64,000 nt of DNA from Bursaphelenchus xylophilus (GCA_904066235.2 CAJFCV020000001.1:13015291-13079290); one strand, 5' to 3'; shown: positions 1 through 12,800, counted from the first letter of the stretch. Notes: generated by a model not told the origin, from the letters alone. Program-made: numbers and translations.

Positions 1-486
1 AAAATTATTACCTGGTCCACGAATCAGATTGGAGACGGTGTTCGATGGCAATTGGAAAAAACACAAAGTAAGGCTATTTTTGGCCGTGAAAAAGAATGGT
101 TTAGTCTTTAATTGGGATTTTTGCCTCCAAAAATAATCCAAATTACGATGTATGATAATAATTTATGACGAATACAGTAAATTATATAATAAATAATATT
201 TTAGGTGATGCCATCAATCGCTGGAACTGCCACAATCAACATAAATGATCCATCTTCGACCCGGATTAGGCTCTTGGAGGTATTCTGGAGGTACATGCAG
301 ACGTTTGAGGCCATAATTTTGAACGTTGGACATCAATTCTGACATTCGGATGACAAATTTCTTGAAAATCCGTCAAAAATCTTTGGGGAAGGGCTAATTT
401 TTGGAGTTATTTGGAAAGAGAATGAAGCTTCTAAATTAGAGTTAATTTTTTCAAAAACATTAACTAAAATTGACGGATTTTCCAGA
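1..486 (+). other. Gene-edge region with weak exon candidates
   Basis: Two short stretches look like exons: 1-67, ending at a GTAAGG donor, and 205 onward, following a TTTTAG acceptor and open in only one frame. I could not join them in phase to each other or to the better candidate at 487-651. They may be the tail of a gene that begins to the left of the window, or relics. No product is recognised. Confidence 0.2.
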
Positions 487-651
487 TTTTTGCCCTCCGA
501 ATGTCGTCTTGGATCTGAGCAGTGAATGGACTGAAGTTCTGGCCACCGATCGACTTCTTCATTTATGGGCCTTGGAGGGATGTCAGCCCAATCATAATGG
601 GTATTCTGGGAGGCTGCGGGCTGGGATGTTGATGATCAAAAAGCAAAATTT
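487..651 (+). CDS. Candidate internal exon, unknown product
   Basis: This is an open stretch of about 55 codons between a TTTTCCAG acceptor and a GTAAGG donor. Its codon usage is typical of this genome and it contains a WTEV...LLHLWALEG-like segment. It requires one base from a preceding exon (intron phase 1), which I could not locate. The downstream sequence turns into repeats. The family is not recognised; it could be a true exon of a gene entering from the left, or a decayed one. Confidence 0.3.
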
Positions 652-1576
652 GGGTAAGGGGGAATTTGTATCAAAAACAAGCTCGGAATTTTTGCTAGAT
701 AATGAGTGCTGTTGGCTTTATTTTATTGCCTGAAGGGGTGTCAAAAAAGCGAAAAGATTTTTTCACAAAATTGTTTTTTTTTTCGCAAAAATGGTTTCGA
801 GTACGTTTTTGGCCTGGAATTTTTCAAAATTTTGTCTAAAACACAGCAATCCATCTCAAAAAATGCCGGAAATCTACCCTTTCGGTCAAAATTTTGCCTT
901 CTTACATCTTCTCCATGAGGCCTCAAAACACTGTAAAACGCACAAAATTTTGACTTACCGATCTGCCAGGTCTTAAATGGGGCGGGAATTGATCCATCGA
1001 GCCGTATACATAATGTCAAGGCCAATTTCGGCCGGATTTTACAGTATAAAAATAGTTTTTGGCGGGATTTACAGTATCCCTCACCAGCCAAATTGCCTCT
1101 TTTTGTGCAATATTTTTCCTGGATCTTGCTGTTCAAGGCGTCATAGTCTATTTTTCAAGGCCCTTAGGCCTTCTTATATTGTAATTTTTGGCGGGATTTA
1201 CGGTAGTAACCCACCAGCCAAAAATTATTTTGTGGATAACAAATTAAATATAAGGTAATTTCGAGTTGCAATTGAGCTCGAACTCAATTTTTTGAGCTCC
1301 TTTTTTCGAGTCTTTGACTTCAAAATTAGCTTGTACTTGACAAGTCAGCGATGATATTGATATTTTTTATATTTTTGCCCCTAAGCTTACGTAAGTCATC
1401 TTATAGAAAGTTAAGGCCTATTACATTATTCAAAGCCGGATTTGTCATCGAAAGATCCAGGATTTTCTGGAAGTTTTGATGATAAATCCGACTTTGAAAT
1501 CTTAAAAGCTTCAAAAACCCCGAAAAAGTCCCGAAAAAACCCCCAAAAAATCCCCACAAGATCCCACTGGACTCAC
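652..1576. other. Intergenic, AT-rich, no supported gene
   Basis: The stretch holds two copies of a short motif, a GGCGGGATTTAC-type string near 1053 and 1190, and T-rich tracts. Overlapping open frames on both strands here have no splice signals or recognisable domains, so I treat them as chance. Confidence 0.5.
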
Positions 1577-1724
1577 CCGTCGACCCTTCTCCTACCACCG
1601 GGACGGCGGCGGTGGCGGAGGCTACCCCAACTGCAACCACCGGGACGGCATCGGTGGAGGCAGTCGGCGTCTTCGTCGTGTTGGTGACGGCGTCGCTGGA
1701 AGCGGTGTTTTGGTGGCGGGACAT
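1577..1724 (-). CDS. Candidate first exon, Ala/Thr/Val-rich protein
   Basis: Reading leftward from an ATG at 1724 there are 49 codons rich in Ala, Thr and Val (start MSRHQNTASSDAVTN), ending at a good GTGAGT donor. The segment is clearly more GC-rich than its surroundings, as real exons are in this window. I found no convincing second exon to the left, so this may be a truncated gene or a chance GC-rich island. Confidence 0.3.
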
Positions 1725-2034
1725 CTTTACAGAATTTCGCGTTGAACCAGGATAAGGGTATCGACCGGTGAATGAGCAAATTGCCAACGAAATTTTGGTG
1801 AATTTCGATATGCAAATTTCGAGTTTTTTGTGCAAATTCGTGGGAAAGTTGACGTTTTTTTCAGATTTTCATTCATATTTTTTCAATTTTTTTGAAACGT
1901 TTCTTGCAACGTGGCGAAATTTCGGACGTTTTCGTGGAATTTTGAAAGCATCGGGACGGGTATGGACAAGGGTTTTTGACTGTATGGCATATTTTCGGTG
2001 AGTTTTGACAATTTTTGTAAGATTTCTTTAGATT

Positions 2035-2200
2035 TTGATGTAGTTTTTAATTTATATGTTATTTTAGATGGTTCCTTTGGACATAGAAGACAACATTTGA
2101 TTCGAATTGCCGCATGATGAGTTCTAGATGATGGGCAAAATGGAAAAAGTAAGTTGTGTTTTGTTTTTGGATTGTTCCACAACAATTAATCTCGCTTGCA
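2035..2200 (+). pseudogene. Fossil exon, copy 1 of a duplicated segment
   Basis: This segment resembles 3230-3460 closely: both have a TTTAATTTATATG leader, an ATTTTAGATGGTTC acceptor context, a GATTCGAATTGCCGCA core and a GATGATGGGCAAA tail followed by a GTAAGT or GTATGT donor. Copy 1 has two stop codons right after the conserved IRIAA peptide. It looks like one of two remnants of a duplicated exon. Confidence 0.4.
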
Positions 2201-3229
2201 GTCTTTTGTCTCACCACGAAAATGGAAAGGAGTTTGGCATTCTGCAAAATAAAAGAATTTCCAAAGAATATTTTTTTTATAAAAACCATTTTCTCGCCTT
2301 CCAAGTCCCGTTTCCTAGCCAAAAGTTCCTTTAGACGTCGGCAAGTTGCCAAATGACATGGGTATGAACCATCAAAGTCTAAATTATTACATAAAGACAC
2401 TATAATTGATAAAATATATAAATCTTCATGACTTTTTTATATTTATTTTTCCCATTTGCAGAATGCCAAAAAGTGCCAAAAAGCCGGGAACTGATTTTTG
2501 TTATGGGGAAAGATTGATGGATAACTCCTCAGCCGAGTAGTAAATGTGCCGCGATTTTTTGCATACTGTTTGATAAGAATGTGTCAATGTTGACTTCCAA
2601 GTTTCATGCGATTTTTCGTTATTATAAGTCGGTTAGACCACGGGAAAGATTGCAATTGTTGAATACTTAAGGTGGCTATATCTTGCAAACTGTAAAAACT
2701 GCAAAAATTATTTTAGGTGGTGCAGATAGAGTTCTATTCCCTCCTTCTTATTTACTATTCACCCAATCACCCGATGTCCTCAAAAGTGAGAGGCGATAAT
2801 ATTTGTTGGACCGTGTTTTTGTAACGAAGTGTTCAAAAATTTCAATCAATAATTGAGACGATTAGCTAAAAAAGCGCTTTTCAATTGGGATTAATTGTTG
2901 TGTTCGGAATTTAGGCAGTTGCATCGGAGTCCCCCGCGGAACTAGAATCGGCAAATTGATCCCAGCGGACGGTTTCATTGAAGAGAAAATTGGCGAGTCG
3001 ATGGTGCAAGTCGTTGATTAATTGGAAACTAACTGAGAGGTAGGCCTATCTTTGGTCGTATCGTAGCAGGTTATGACTGAATTGAGGGCACGGATTGTTA
3101 ATGGGTGTTATGCTGAGGGTTTCTTAGAATTTTCGGGATAAATTTGGACTCATTTGAAGATTTATTGAAGATTTACTGTAGTTTCAGTGTATTTCAGGGA
3201 AATTCTAAAATCCAGGGGCATAGGTTTTG

Positions 3230-3612
3230 AAGCAGCTTTTAATTTATATGTAATTTTAGATGGTTCTACAGAGTTTTCTGATACTCGCAGTTCTCCAAAG
3301 ACCTTCTTCCAAGGCAACCTTCATGCCTTGGAAGGACGGCCGAAACCCTCAGGCTTGGACATGGACATGTGATTCGAATTGCCGCAGAAGGAGTTCTAGA
3401 TGATGGGCAAAAATTAAAAGTATGTTGTGCTTTGTTTTTGGATTGTTCGGAATTTAGGAAATGGCATCGGAGTCCCCCGTTCACGCAACAGTCATGGGAG
3501 GCATGTGGTGGCTGAAGCTTTGTTGAGAGGAATTAGAAACGGCCGTAGTTTGATCCCAGCGCGCTGCAGCGGACGATTTCATTGATGAGAAAATTGGCAG
3601 ATCGATGGGGCA
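3230..3612 (+). pseudogene. Fossil exon, copy 2 of a duplicated segment
   Basis: This is the second copy of the segment at 2035-2200. Here the HVIRIAAEGVLDDGQKLK peptide is open up to a GTATGT donor, but the frame does not match the start of the exon, so the copy is probably also broken. The duplication continues downstream: the GATCCCAGCG...GGACG...TTTCATTGA string near 2957 recurs near 3553. The family is not recognised. Confidence 0.4.
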
Positions 3613-3793
3613 CTCTATGGTCGTTGGAAACCGAAAAAAAACGCCTACTCAAAGGTAGGCGTTTTTTTAAGTCGTATTTTAGAAGATTATGGCGGATTTG
3701 AGGGTATGGGTCGTAATTGGCGTTATGCTGAGAATTTTTATCAAATTTGCGGGACAAATTTGAATTATTTGAAGATTTACTATAGTTGGGAGC

Positions 3794-4222
3794 AGAGATT
3801 GCCACGGTCAAAATTTCGGCTCCGGCTCTTAGCTCCCAGAGCCGGAGCCGAGGCCAAATTTGCAGCTCCGGCTCTTGGCTCCGTGCAAAATTTAAAAAGG
3901 CCTCCGGCTCCGAATCCCGGCTCCTATGCAACATGTTTTTTTAAAAATATTTTTCCAAAAATAAAAGTTATTAGTGCCACAGATCATACAGCCAACGTTT
4001 TTGCAGTCAAGTCACATCCTCCGCAGTGTTTTTTCAAGTAATTTGGTTTAACAAGATCACGAAATTTTTACTTTTCTGACCGCTGGGAAGCCTGGCTCCG
4101 ACTTTGGGCTCGGAAGCCGGAGCCGACCCCAAAATTTCCGGCTCCGGCTCTGGCTCCCGGCTCGGAGCCGGAGCCGCTCAGAGCCGGAGCCAAGAGCCGG
4201 CTCCGGAGCCGTGGCAATGTCT
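3794..4222. repeat. MITE family A (GGCTCC palindrome), copy 1
   Basis: This is a roughly 430-bp element whose ends are inverted (AGAGATTGCCACGG at left, CCGTGGCAATGTCT at right). The inner arms consist of many GGCTCCGGCTC / GAGCCGGAGCC units and the centre is non-palindromic. Other copies lie at 33080-33486 and 39636-40064. It has no coding capacity; the open frames inside it are artefacts of the GC-rich repeat. Confidence 0.9.
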
Positions 4223-5099
4223 GGTTGGGAGCTGTGTTAGGGAAAGTCTATGGTGTAGAGAGGGCGTTTCATCTTTTAGAACTCGTTCGAGCCTTTTTTT
4301 GGAATATTTTGATTAATTTCTCTTCGAAAAGTGACAGGATTATTATAACAGTATCATTTAGGCCTCCTACGACGAGAAATCATCGCCTGACGCGTACTGC
4401 GTTGGAAAGAACGGTGCTCTCTACAATTCCAGCAATTTTTGGCTGTATCCGATCGAGACTTCAATTGTGGGGACACAATAAGTTGATGATTGTAGAAGGC
4501 AGAAGTTGATGATCACTACCGACGAAAGAGCCCTTAATTTAGCCTTCAAGGCATGTCAACTGGAAAGCCGATGTTATCAGAGTTTGAATTTTTATTATGG
4601 CTTTATTATAAATGATAAAATTGCAGTGCTTTTGATGAATTTTGTCGATTGATTATTACTAGTCGTTCCATATAGTGCGTAGACTTTTTTCCGCCTTTTT
4701 TTCGCACCGCACAGTGCAAGTTGCTGGGCTGCGCACACATTGCAACGCGTTGAAACTTGTTTCCGATCTCCCCATAAATCTCCATTTGAATTATCGTCGC
4801 ATGTAAACCGATTTCCCACTCACGATTCGTCCAACAAACTGCTTGCCCAACCGAATGCAATAAATCACGACTGCCGGTCTTGTTGTCGCCTACCATGCCG
4901 GTGACCATAACGATGGAGAAATCGGCGGGTGTTTGACGTCTCAATATGTTTATAATGCGGCGCTCTCCAAGCTTGTATTGATTTTTCTTGACCCGCTTCT
5001 ACTACAATATAAAAACTTGTCGATTACGGTTCGAAAAGGGTCTAGATCACGGAGAAAACGGTCGATTAGGATTCTAAAGGCGTTTGTGGTTGATTTGCA
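4223..5099. other. Intergenic stretch upstream of the secreted-protein gene
   Basis: No gene is supported. A minus-strand frame at about 4606-4940 is open for over 100 codons but has no ATG at its head and no recognisable domain. One GCACAGTGC motif lies near 4717. The promoter and leader of the gene at 5100 should be in the last few hundred bases, but no distinct element is visible. Confidence 0.4.
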
Positions 5100-6676
5100 A
5101 TGTGTTCAACGGCTGTTTTTGGCCTTTTGGTGCTGTTTTTGGGCAATCTTGTTCATGCGAAGGCGGTTCTGGAGGACTGTAAGCATACTGTAGTCTTGCA
5201 AAAAAAATGACAAAAGTTTTCATCCATTTGTCACAAATAAGATTTATTTTCAGTTTTCAAGCCCGGCAACGAGTTGTATTGCGATGATGATGACCGCGAA
5301 CACAACTATATGAACCTCGCCAAACGCTCCAATTGGAAGCCAAATTATCAAATCGATTGGGCTGTCATGTGCTATGGAGCCGCTGGCGAGGATGATGAGC
5401 TGCCATTAAAAACGCTCAAGGGGATTTACACCCAATCGGCGAAGAATCTACGGAAGGCGGCGCCGAAATTGGAGGATATCGAGTTTTGGCATTCGCAGAC
5501 TTTCGAAGCCACAAATTCGACGGAAGAAGAGGTGAGAAAGTCGCGGTTTTTGAGAAATACTAACCTAGTAGAGCCTATACTTATTTTCTAACTTGTTTTA
5601 CTTCAATCTTAATCATTGCACAGTGCGAAACCAAAAAAAATTTTGTTGCACTGTGCGAAATTTAAAAAAGTCAAAATTTCTTTTCGCAATACAGTAACCT
5701 AAAACTTTAAAGTAGGACAAGATAATCTTCGTCTCTTCTAAAACACACATGGCCATTCAATTTTGCCAAAATTTTCCAATGCACAGTGCGATAACAGATT
5801 TTTTGTTCGCTGCACAGTGCAGCGTTAAAAAGAAGTGAAGTTGCACGGCGAATCCGTGAAATGTTTTTATGACTGTTTATGTAGCGATCAAGGATCACGT
5901 TGAAGAGTAGAATAGACTTGTTGTCGCTTTGAACAACTCTTTCTCCGCACTGTGCAAAAAAAGAAAGTTTATTTCGCCGCACAGTGCGAACAAAATTGAT
6001 GGGAAAATTGCACTGTGCAATGAAATTTTTAAATTTTTTTTGTTGATTTTTCGTTTCAGCGGTCGATAAAAAATTTAAAAAAATTTTTTTTAAGTGTTTT
6101 TACAAATTTTACGACCAATTTTTTCCAGATAATCCACCTTTGCCGCACGGTGCAAAAAAAAGTAATGCAAAAATTGCACAGTGCAATGATTTTTGTCGAT
6201 TATTGGTTTCAGCGGTCGATAAAAAATTTTGAAAACATTTTTTTTTTCTTAATTTTACAAATTTTCCGACCGATTTTTTTCAGATAATCCGCCTTTTCCA
6301 AGCCCAATTTATCCGCTCCATGGCCGAAGCGCAACTGATCTCGAATTCCGTGCACAACCAGGGCTTCAACGTCTCCAAAATCGTGGCCCAATACCTGATC
6401 CAGGTCACCGACTGCACCAACACCTCGTCGGCGCGCTGCAGCGACCCCATTGGGATTCTGCGCCGCTCGTTTCGCAATCTGAACCCCAAAATCACGCATT
6501 TCGAGGCGTTTCTGCGGCGGGACCTGCGCGGCGGCGTGGAGTTCGACTTTTTCGCGACGTATTTGGTCACGATGCGCTCGCGGCGCATCTTCTCCGGCCT
6601 GAAGGGGCTGAGTTTCGCGCAGGGCGAGGAGAATTTCATGCAGTTTGAGCTGTTCCGGAGGGGTCTTTTCCGATGA
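5100..6676 (+). CDS. Secreted protein of unknown function, 249 aa
   Basis: Three exons join in phase: 5100-5178, 5254-5531 and 6284-6676. The ATG opens a clear signal peptide (MCSTAVFGLLVLFLGNLVHA), so the product should be secreted. The mature chain has an acidic CDDDD stretch, five to six cysteines and an NST glycosylation site. Exon 3 is GC-rich and highly charged at its end. I do not recognise the family. The second intron (5532-6283) is unusual: it is filled with GCACWGTGC motifs and its last 150 bp are a tandem duplication that includes the 3' splice site, giving a decoy acceptor near 6128. Transcription converges with the zinc-finger-like gene, with only about 190 bp between the two stops. 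Confidence 0.8.
5600..6195. repeat. Cluster of GCACWGTGC palindromic motifs
   Basis: At least nine copies of a 13-15-bp near-palindrome of type TTGCACWGTGCAA or CGCACWGTGCG fall in this intron, some in inverted pairs. The same motif recurs near 9004, 11868, 12032, 15632, 15666, 17836, 17892, 17917, 18221, 18389, 19490, 19657, 48632, 48661 and 48687. Confidence 0.8.
6042..6290 (+). repeat. Tandem duplication carrying a 3' splice site
   Basis: Two units of about 150 bp share TTTCAGCGGTCGATAAAAAA, an ACAAATTTT...CGACC block and a TTTCAGATAATCCRCCTTT end. The downstream unit provides the real acceptor of exon 3 at 6284. The upstream one gives a decoy acceptor near 6128 followed by exon-like sequence. 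Confidence 0.75.
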
Positions 6677-6814
6677 AAAAAAATTTTATAAATTGGAAAA
6701 AAGAATTTTTATAAATTGAACTATGACGTTGGGAAAGCTGAGAGTTGTTGCGGAATGCGTTGTGATGGCGAAATTTCGGCGTGTTTCCCGCGAAAACTAT
6801 TAAACTTATGGCGA

Positions 6815-6827
6815 AATAAACTTTATT
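6815..6827. promoter_or_regulatory. Palindromic bidirectional poly(A) signal
   Basis: AATAAACTTTATT reads as AATAAA on both strands. It lies 139 bp past the stop of the plus-strand gene and 37 bp past the stop of the minus-strand gene, so one 13-bp palindrome can serve the 3' ends of both convergent genes. Confidence 0.6.
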
Positions 6828-6863
6828 GACGACTTGAAGAGATGATAATGAGCGATTACAACT

Positions 6864-9800
6864 TTATTGTGCGACTTTGCGCTTCTTCGGACTTTGAGGT
6901 GGGGATTTCAGGTCTTCCGTGGAGGGTTTGACGTCTGGCTGGGAATATTCCTCATAATTTGCGCCATAGGGGGCCTAAAATAATATAGATTATTAAAAAA
7001 CTCATGCAAAAATTGTAAAATTCTCAGTAAAAAATTACTAACACACTTTTCGCAATATACATCTCCAATTTTTCATTAAACCACCATCAATTTTGAGTGT
7101 AATGTCAAAAACTTTAAAAATTTCCCGTTTTTGTAAAAAAATTGATTTTTCAACATGTTATAACACGACGTAAGGAAAATCATAAACAAAAATGATTTTC
7201 ACATTCTCAAACATCTGTATACTAAGTTTCGGCATGACCTTATACCCCTGTTTATATTTATAATCACCTTTAGGTCAAGTGCAATATCATTCAAAAAATA
7301 CGTCAGGATGACGGATTTTTTGTCAAAAAATTATTCAAAAAGCCCCCAAATGCTCATAATAGCCTTTAGAAATTCTCAACCGTTCTCAAACAATCCAAAA
7401 ACTTGACCTCTAGGTCAAGTGTAATATCATCCAAAAAATTATTTAGAAAGCTCCCAAACCCTCTAAATAGCCTCTAAAAATCCTCAACGGTCCTCAAGCA
7501 TTCCAAAAACTTGACCTCTAGGTCAAGTGTAATATCATCCAAAAATCATGTCAGGATGACGGATTTTTGCCAAAAAATTATTCTGAAAGCTCCCAAATCC
7601 TCTTAAAAGCCTCTAGAAATTCTAAACCGTTCTCAAACAATCCAAAAATTTATATTATACCTCATATTCCTGCTCCACAACATCGATTTCTTCCTGGACT
7701 TCTCTGAGTCGGTCGTCCTGTTCGTCCGCTCTGACCACGACCACATGCTGTCCTTCTTCGTTTATGTAGCGTTCCAGGACCATATCATCTTCGATTTCGA
7801 GGTATCTTCCACTTTTATCAAAGTCATCATTCCGATGCACGTACGAGGCCAAGCCTTCGCGCGGCAATTTCGGCTGCAGGAATTGGGCGTCGGGCTTCGT
7901 GGAGCTCTGAAATCATTCAAAGATTATTTATAATAATTTATTTACAGTCAACTCCATCTATAACGTTCAATTTCGAAAAAATCGGATCTGACGTCAAGTG
8001 CAATATAATTTTGTAAATAAATATTGTAGTCTCAATAATAAACGCTAAAAAAATTTTCCACTAGTCTAAAAAATCGCTTTTCCATCATAATAATCAAGGT
8101 TGAGCAAAAATTAAAAAATTTTTTTTGATCTCAAGTGTAATATAAAAAACACATCTAAACTCTAAAAAAATCAATCACATACATTGAAAGGTGCTCTAAA
8201 TTATATTCTAAGCCATTCCATGAGATATCAACCCTTTTCGTCATCAAAATTCCCAATTTTTCTCCGTCCCTTACCTACAACAATATAATTATTGTTTTCA
8301 AAAATCAAACTAACAATCTAATCTGCCTTCTTCTCCCCTAAAAAATCTTAAAACACATTTCCCCCAAAACAAACCAATATTTTCATCAAATTCAACCAAA
8401 TATTATCTTCACCTACCTCAATTAAATAGTCGCCGACTTGAGAATGCATTGAGAAATTGGACTCGTTGTATGGATCCATCACGGTCACACATCCGTCCAT
8501 CATGTTTCTTCTCAATCTTCGGGCCAGGGACTTTTGCCTGAGCTCCGTAAAGTAGCGTAATGCCAGCTCGTAGCTGAAGTCCTCGTCCTTCACCGATGCC
8601 TGCTGCAGCTCGTAGCGGATGGCGGCGCGGGCTTCGTTCAGCGATTTGGGGCATACCCGTTGTTCTTTTGAGATCTTCCTGCAAAAAATTGCATTTTCAA
8701 GGGTTGCAACAGAACGCCAAAAAAGTTTTGAATTGGCGGGAAATTTGAATTTTGAAAAAAACCTATGTCAAATATCACGGCAAAACTTTTTTTGGTATAA
8801 AAATTGTGTCGAACCAGCTATTTCCACTAGTAATTTCATTATACGTCACTTTCAAAACTTGCAACAGAATGCCAAAGAATTTTCGAATTGGCGGGAAACT
8901 CCAATTTTGAAAAAAATCTGTCCAAAAATCGACTATTCATGAAATTTTTGTGTGTTTTTATTGTAACGCAGCTCAATAATCAATTTTTAGCACTTTTTTG
9001 TTTTTTGCACTGTGCAGTGCAAAAAATCAAAAAAAAATCCACCTTACCCAAACCTGGCTAAAAAATCTTTCCCAATCCAACCCACACCCTCTAACACACA
9101 GTTCCAACAACTTACAGGACAATCTGCTTGACCAGAGTCTCCTCTTTCGTGTCCTTGGCCCTCTTCAAGCAGAAGTGTTCGAGTTCGTCCGGGTCGGACA
9201 GGAATTGGCCGGCGCGGATTCGGATCGTCGGGATGATCAGCTTCTGGGAGCGGTCTTCCTTCACCAGTTCGCGTTTCACCGCGTCGCACTTGGTGCACTT
9301 GTAGGTGACGTCGTTTTGGTTCAGGGACTTGAAGGAGAATTGCCAGATCACGCCCGGATCGGCGACCGAGTGGTACATGTAGAGGGGGTGTTTGCCGTGC
9401 AGCGAGATCCCTTCCATCGCTGGGAACTTTCGCTCTTCCTCTGGGGCTGAAAATGATTTTTTTTTCCTAAAACAAAATTGTGGTATTTTATGATATTTCA
9501 GCAAAAATTTTTGAGTTTTTGGCCAAAAAGTTGGGTTCCAAAAGATGGCTGTAATTACAGTATGACTCAACCTTTTCATTGGAATTTATGACATTTCGAA
9601 CTATTATTGGAGCTAGTTTAGGTGCGTTGAATATCAAGTTTGGGGTGTATTTAGGAGCGGAGATATCGAGAAAAAAGTTACAGTGACGTACCTGATCCAG
9701 CGGCAAAAACATAGCATTTTGCATCCGGAAAGTATCAAAAATATAGCAAAAAGCCTCTTCCTCTCCAACTAAAAAACCCCGTTTTCAAAAGCGCGCCCGC

Positions 9801-12800
9801 TCTTTTTGTGAGACGCGCCCTTAAAAACAGGGTTTTTTAGTTGGAGAGGAAGTCATTTTGCTATATTTTTTAATACTTCCCGGATGCAAAATGGCACGTT
9901 TTTTGCCACTGGATCAGGTCCGTCACTGTAACTTTTTTGTCGACATCTCCGCTCCCAAATAAACCCCAAACTTGATATTCAACGCACCTAAACTAGCTCC
10001 AATAATAGTTCGAAATGTCAAAAATTCCAATGAAAAGGTTGAGTCATACTGTATTACAGCCATCTTTTGGAACCCAACTTTTTGGCCAAAAATTCAAAAA
10101 TTTTTGCTAAAACATCACAACATACCATAACTTTTAAGTGGGAAACCCCTTAGTACATCTTCATTTAGCTTCTTGATGCTCATGCATCCTTTTTCCTACT
10201 CTAGGCATCACAAAATTTCAAAATGTTATCAAAAATAAAAATTTTTGTCAAAGAAAGAGACATTTCAAAAAAAAACCCGCACAACTACCGTAATCCCTTT
10301 ACAATAAACTTCATTTTTGAATCGAACAAAGCATTCATCATATCTCTTCTCATTCCAAAATATCAGACAGATTGCTTGGCAAATTTTGGAACCAGTTGCC
10401 AAACTTTATATTACCCTTCTTTAAACTTGTTTTGTAAAAAATTGAAATTTTAAAGCCAACTGCTAGGCCATCTAGTGTCGCACAATACTGTGATACCTAT
10501 TAGTATGGTCGGTACATGTTTAAATGTACAAATTCGAAAAAAAATCGAATTTTTTTCATGGTTCAAATCTTTACCTAAAACAATATAAAAATCCCTACCT
10601 TCCTTGGGCCCACCGCTTGTGGATGGTTCCAAATTTTCCGTGCCTGCTTCTGGTGCTTTTCTCTTCTTTCCTTTCTCTTTTTTACCCTTTAGCGCCTCAA
10701 CCTGGCGCTCATATTCACCTGGGATCAGGCAGTAATGGGAAAGTTCGTCCGGGTCGCTCAAAAAGTTCTTTCGGATCACATTTATGGTGGGGACGGAGGG
10801 GAATGGTCCCGGTTCTCCCACGTTCATGTGGTAGAGCTTGGTGTCTCTGCATCCAACACACGCAAACACTTGATGGCACTTGTTTTCGTGTAAATAAACG
10901 AATTCGTAGATCGCGTCCTCAACTTTTCGACTCTCGTACATATAAACCAGCGCCTTTCTGGCCGGCTGCGGCTTGATGATGGCTGGGAAGAAGGTTGAGC
11001 GGATTTGGGGCTGACGGGATGGGCTGGAAATAGAAAAAATAGAGAGAACATCAAAACTTTCGGTAAAAACCGCTCAAAAAATAATTTTTTATATGATTGC
11101 AATACCAATTTCGACTCTTTAGAATATAAAACAGAATCTAAAAGCTCATAAACACCATTACACATTTATTTTTCACCATTTTTTCCAAGAAATTTTCAAT
11201 TTCCATCGATTACAATACTGAGCAAAAAATCTTCCATAACTACCGTAAAAATTGACCCCAAACTTCGACCCTATCCACAAATAATCTTCATACAATCCAC
11301 TTTCTCAATGTCAAAAACTATCCACTTCACTCCATTCATCTCCGAGATATACCTCTTCAAACCAATGTTACCTATTCCCACCAAGTATAATATAACTGCT
11401 CACCCTGACTCATCAAAGTCCTGTGCATCCAGCATTTCCACATCAATATCATCGGTATTCTGTCCTCTTTGACAGAAGTGGTCCAGTTCGTCGGGGTCGC
11501 TGAGGAAGTACCCATTTCTCCACCTTATACTAGGCACCTGTGGCAGGACCGTGATGGGCTCGGATTGGGCCAAGATTGAGCGCTGATTGATGCATCCTTC
11601 GCACTTGTAGGTCGCTCCGTACTTGTCGCCCTTGCTGCGGCGCACAAAAGTGAAGAAAAAGTTGGGGAAATGTTGAGATTTGTAGCGGAGAATTCGCGGG
11701 TTCAGCGGCTGGGATTTGGACGTGTCCAGATTGGACTGGTCAAGAGACTGGTTCACGGAATTGTCAAGTGAGTCTTCCAGGAGGTCTTCGGGTTCGGATG
11801 GCTCCGATTGGAACAAGTTTTTATCCCGGAGCATGCTGAAAATGAGAGATTTTGAAAAAAATTGTGATTGCACGGTGCAAAGAAAAAACTTTCCGGGATA
11901 ATTTAAAATCTGCTCATCAAAAAAACTTAAAATTTTTTAAACCGCTCTTTTTACATCCACTAACCACTGTCATGACAAAAATTTCCCAAATTTTTTACTT
12001 TACCAAGGTAAAAACCACATCTTATCTTTACTGCACAGTGCAGAACTTTTCAAAAAAAAATTTTTTTTGCACCCTCCAAAAAATCAACTCACTTCAATTT
12101 CCGATACTTGACGAGGTCAGACTCTTCATAATAGACGCAACAATGCTCCACAGCATCGGGATCCATATCAAAACACCCATCTTTGTACACCAATGAAGGT
12201 ACGACCAGCTTGGCTTGAGTTTGTTTATCGGCGTCCGGGAATTCCTTCCGTTTCACCAGCTCGCACTCCATGCATTTGTAAATCTTCTGATCACCCTTGT
12301 AGCACTTGAAAATCCAGCGATAAATGTAATCGGGCTTGGTTTTTGAGAGGTACAGGTAAGTGGGATGTTTGGGACCTTGGCAGACTTTGGTCGGGGCAAA
12401 TTTTATCCTGAAAACGCGATTTTTTAGCTCAAAATAAATTCTGACAAGAAAATTTAATTTTATAACAATATTTGTGTGGTTTTACCATCAAAAATTTATA
12501 TTACAACACCTACTCCTCGATTCTTTCGATCGACAATTCATCCTTGCTGTTGCAAATGTGGCTCAACTTCTTTGGATCCTCAGCGAAGAACACACCAATT
12601 ACGGTAGTCAAAACTCGAGCAGATCCATTTTGAAACTCCTTCTGCAAAGCCTTCAAATGACAGCGAAGACAACCGAAGGTGTTGTGATTTTTCTCCATCT
12701 TCTTCAGGAAAAATATATGTTCGCTTTCGGGGCCGTCTGATTTGATGAATATCTCGTCAATTGAGCCGAATCTGATCTTCTCAGGACTGAAAAGAAGGTG

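Noticed and set aside
3794..4222. Ala/Gly/Pro-rich proteins read through the GGCTCC repeats
   Set aside because: The same frames appear in all three copies of MITE A; they are a by-product of a palindromic repeat.
4606..4944. Minus-strand open frame of 112 codons as a gene
   Set aside because: It starts with TTG, has no domain, and no splice or poly(A) context. It may be chance.
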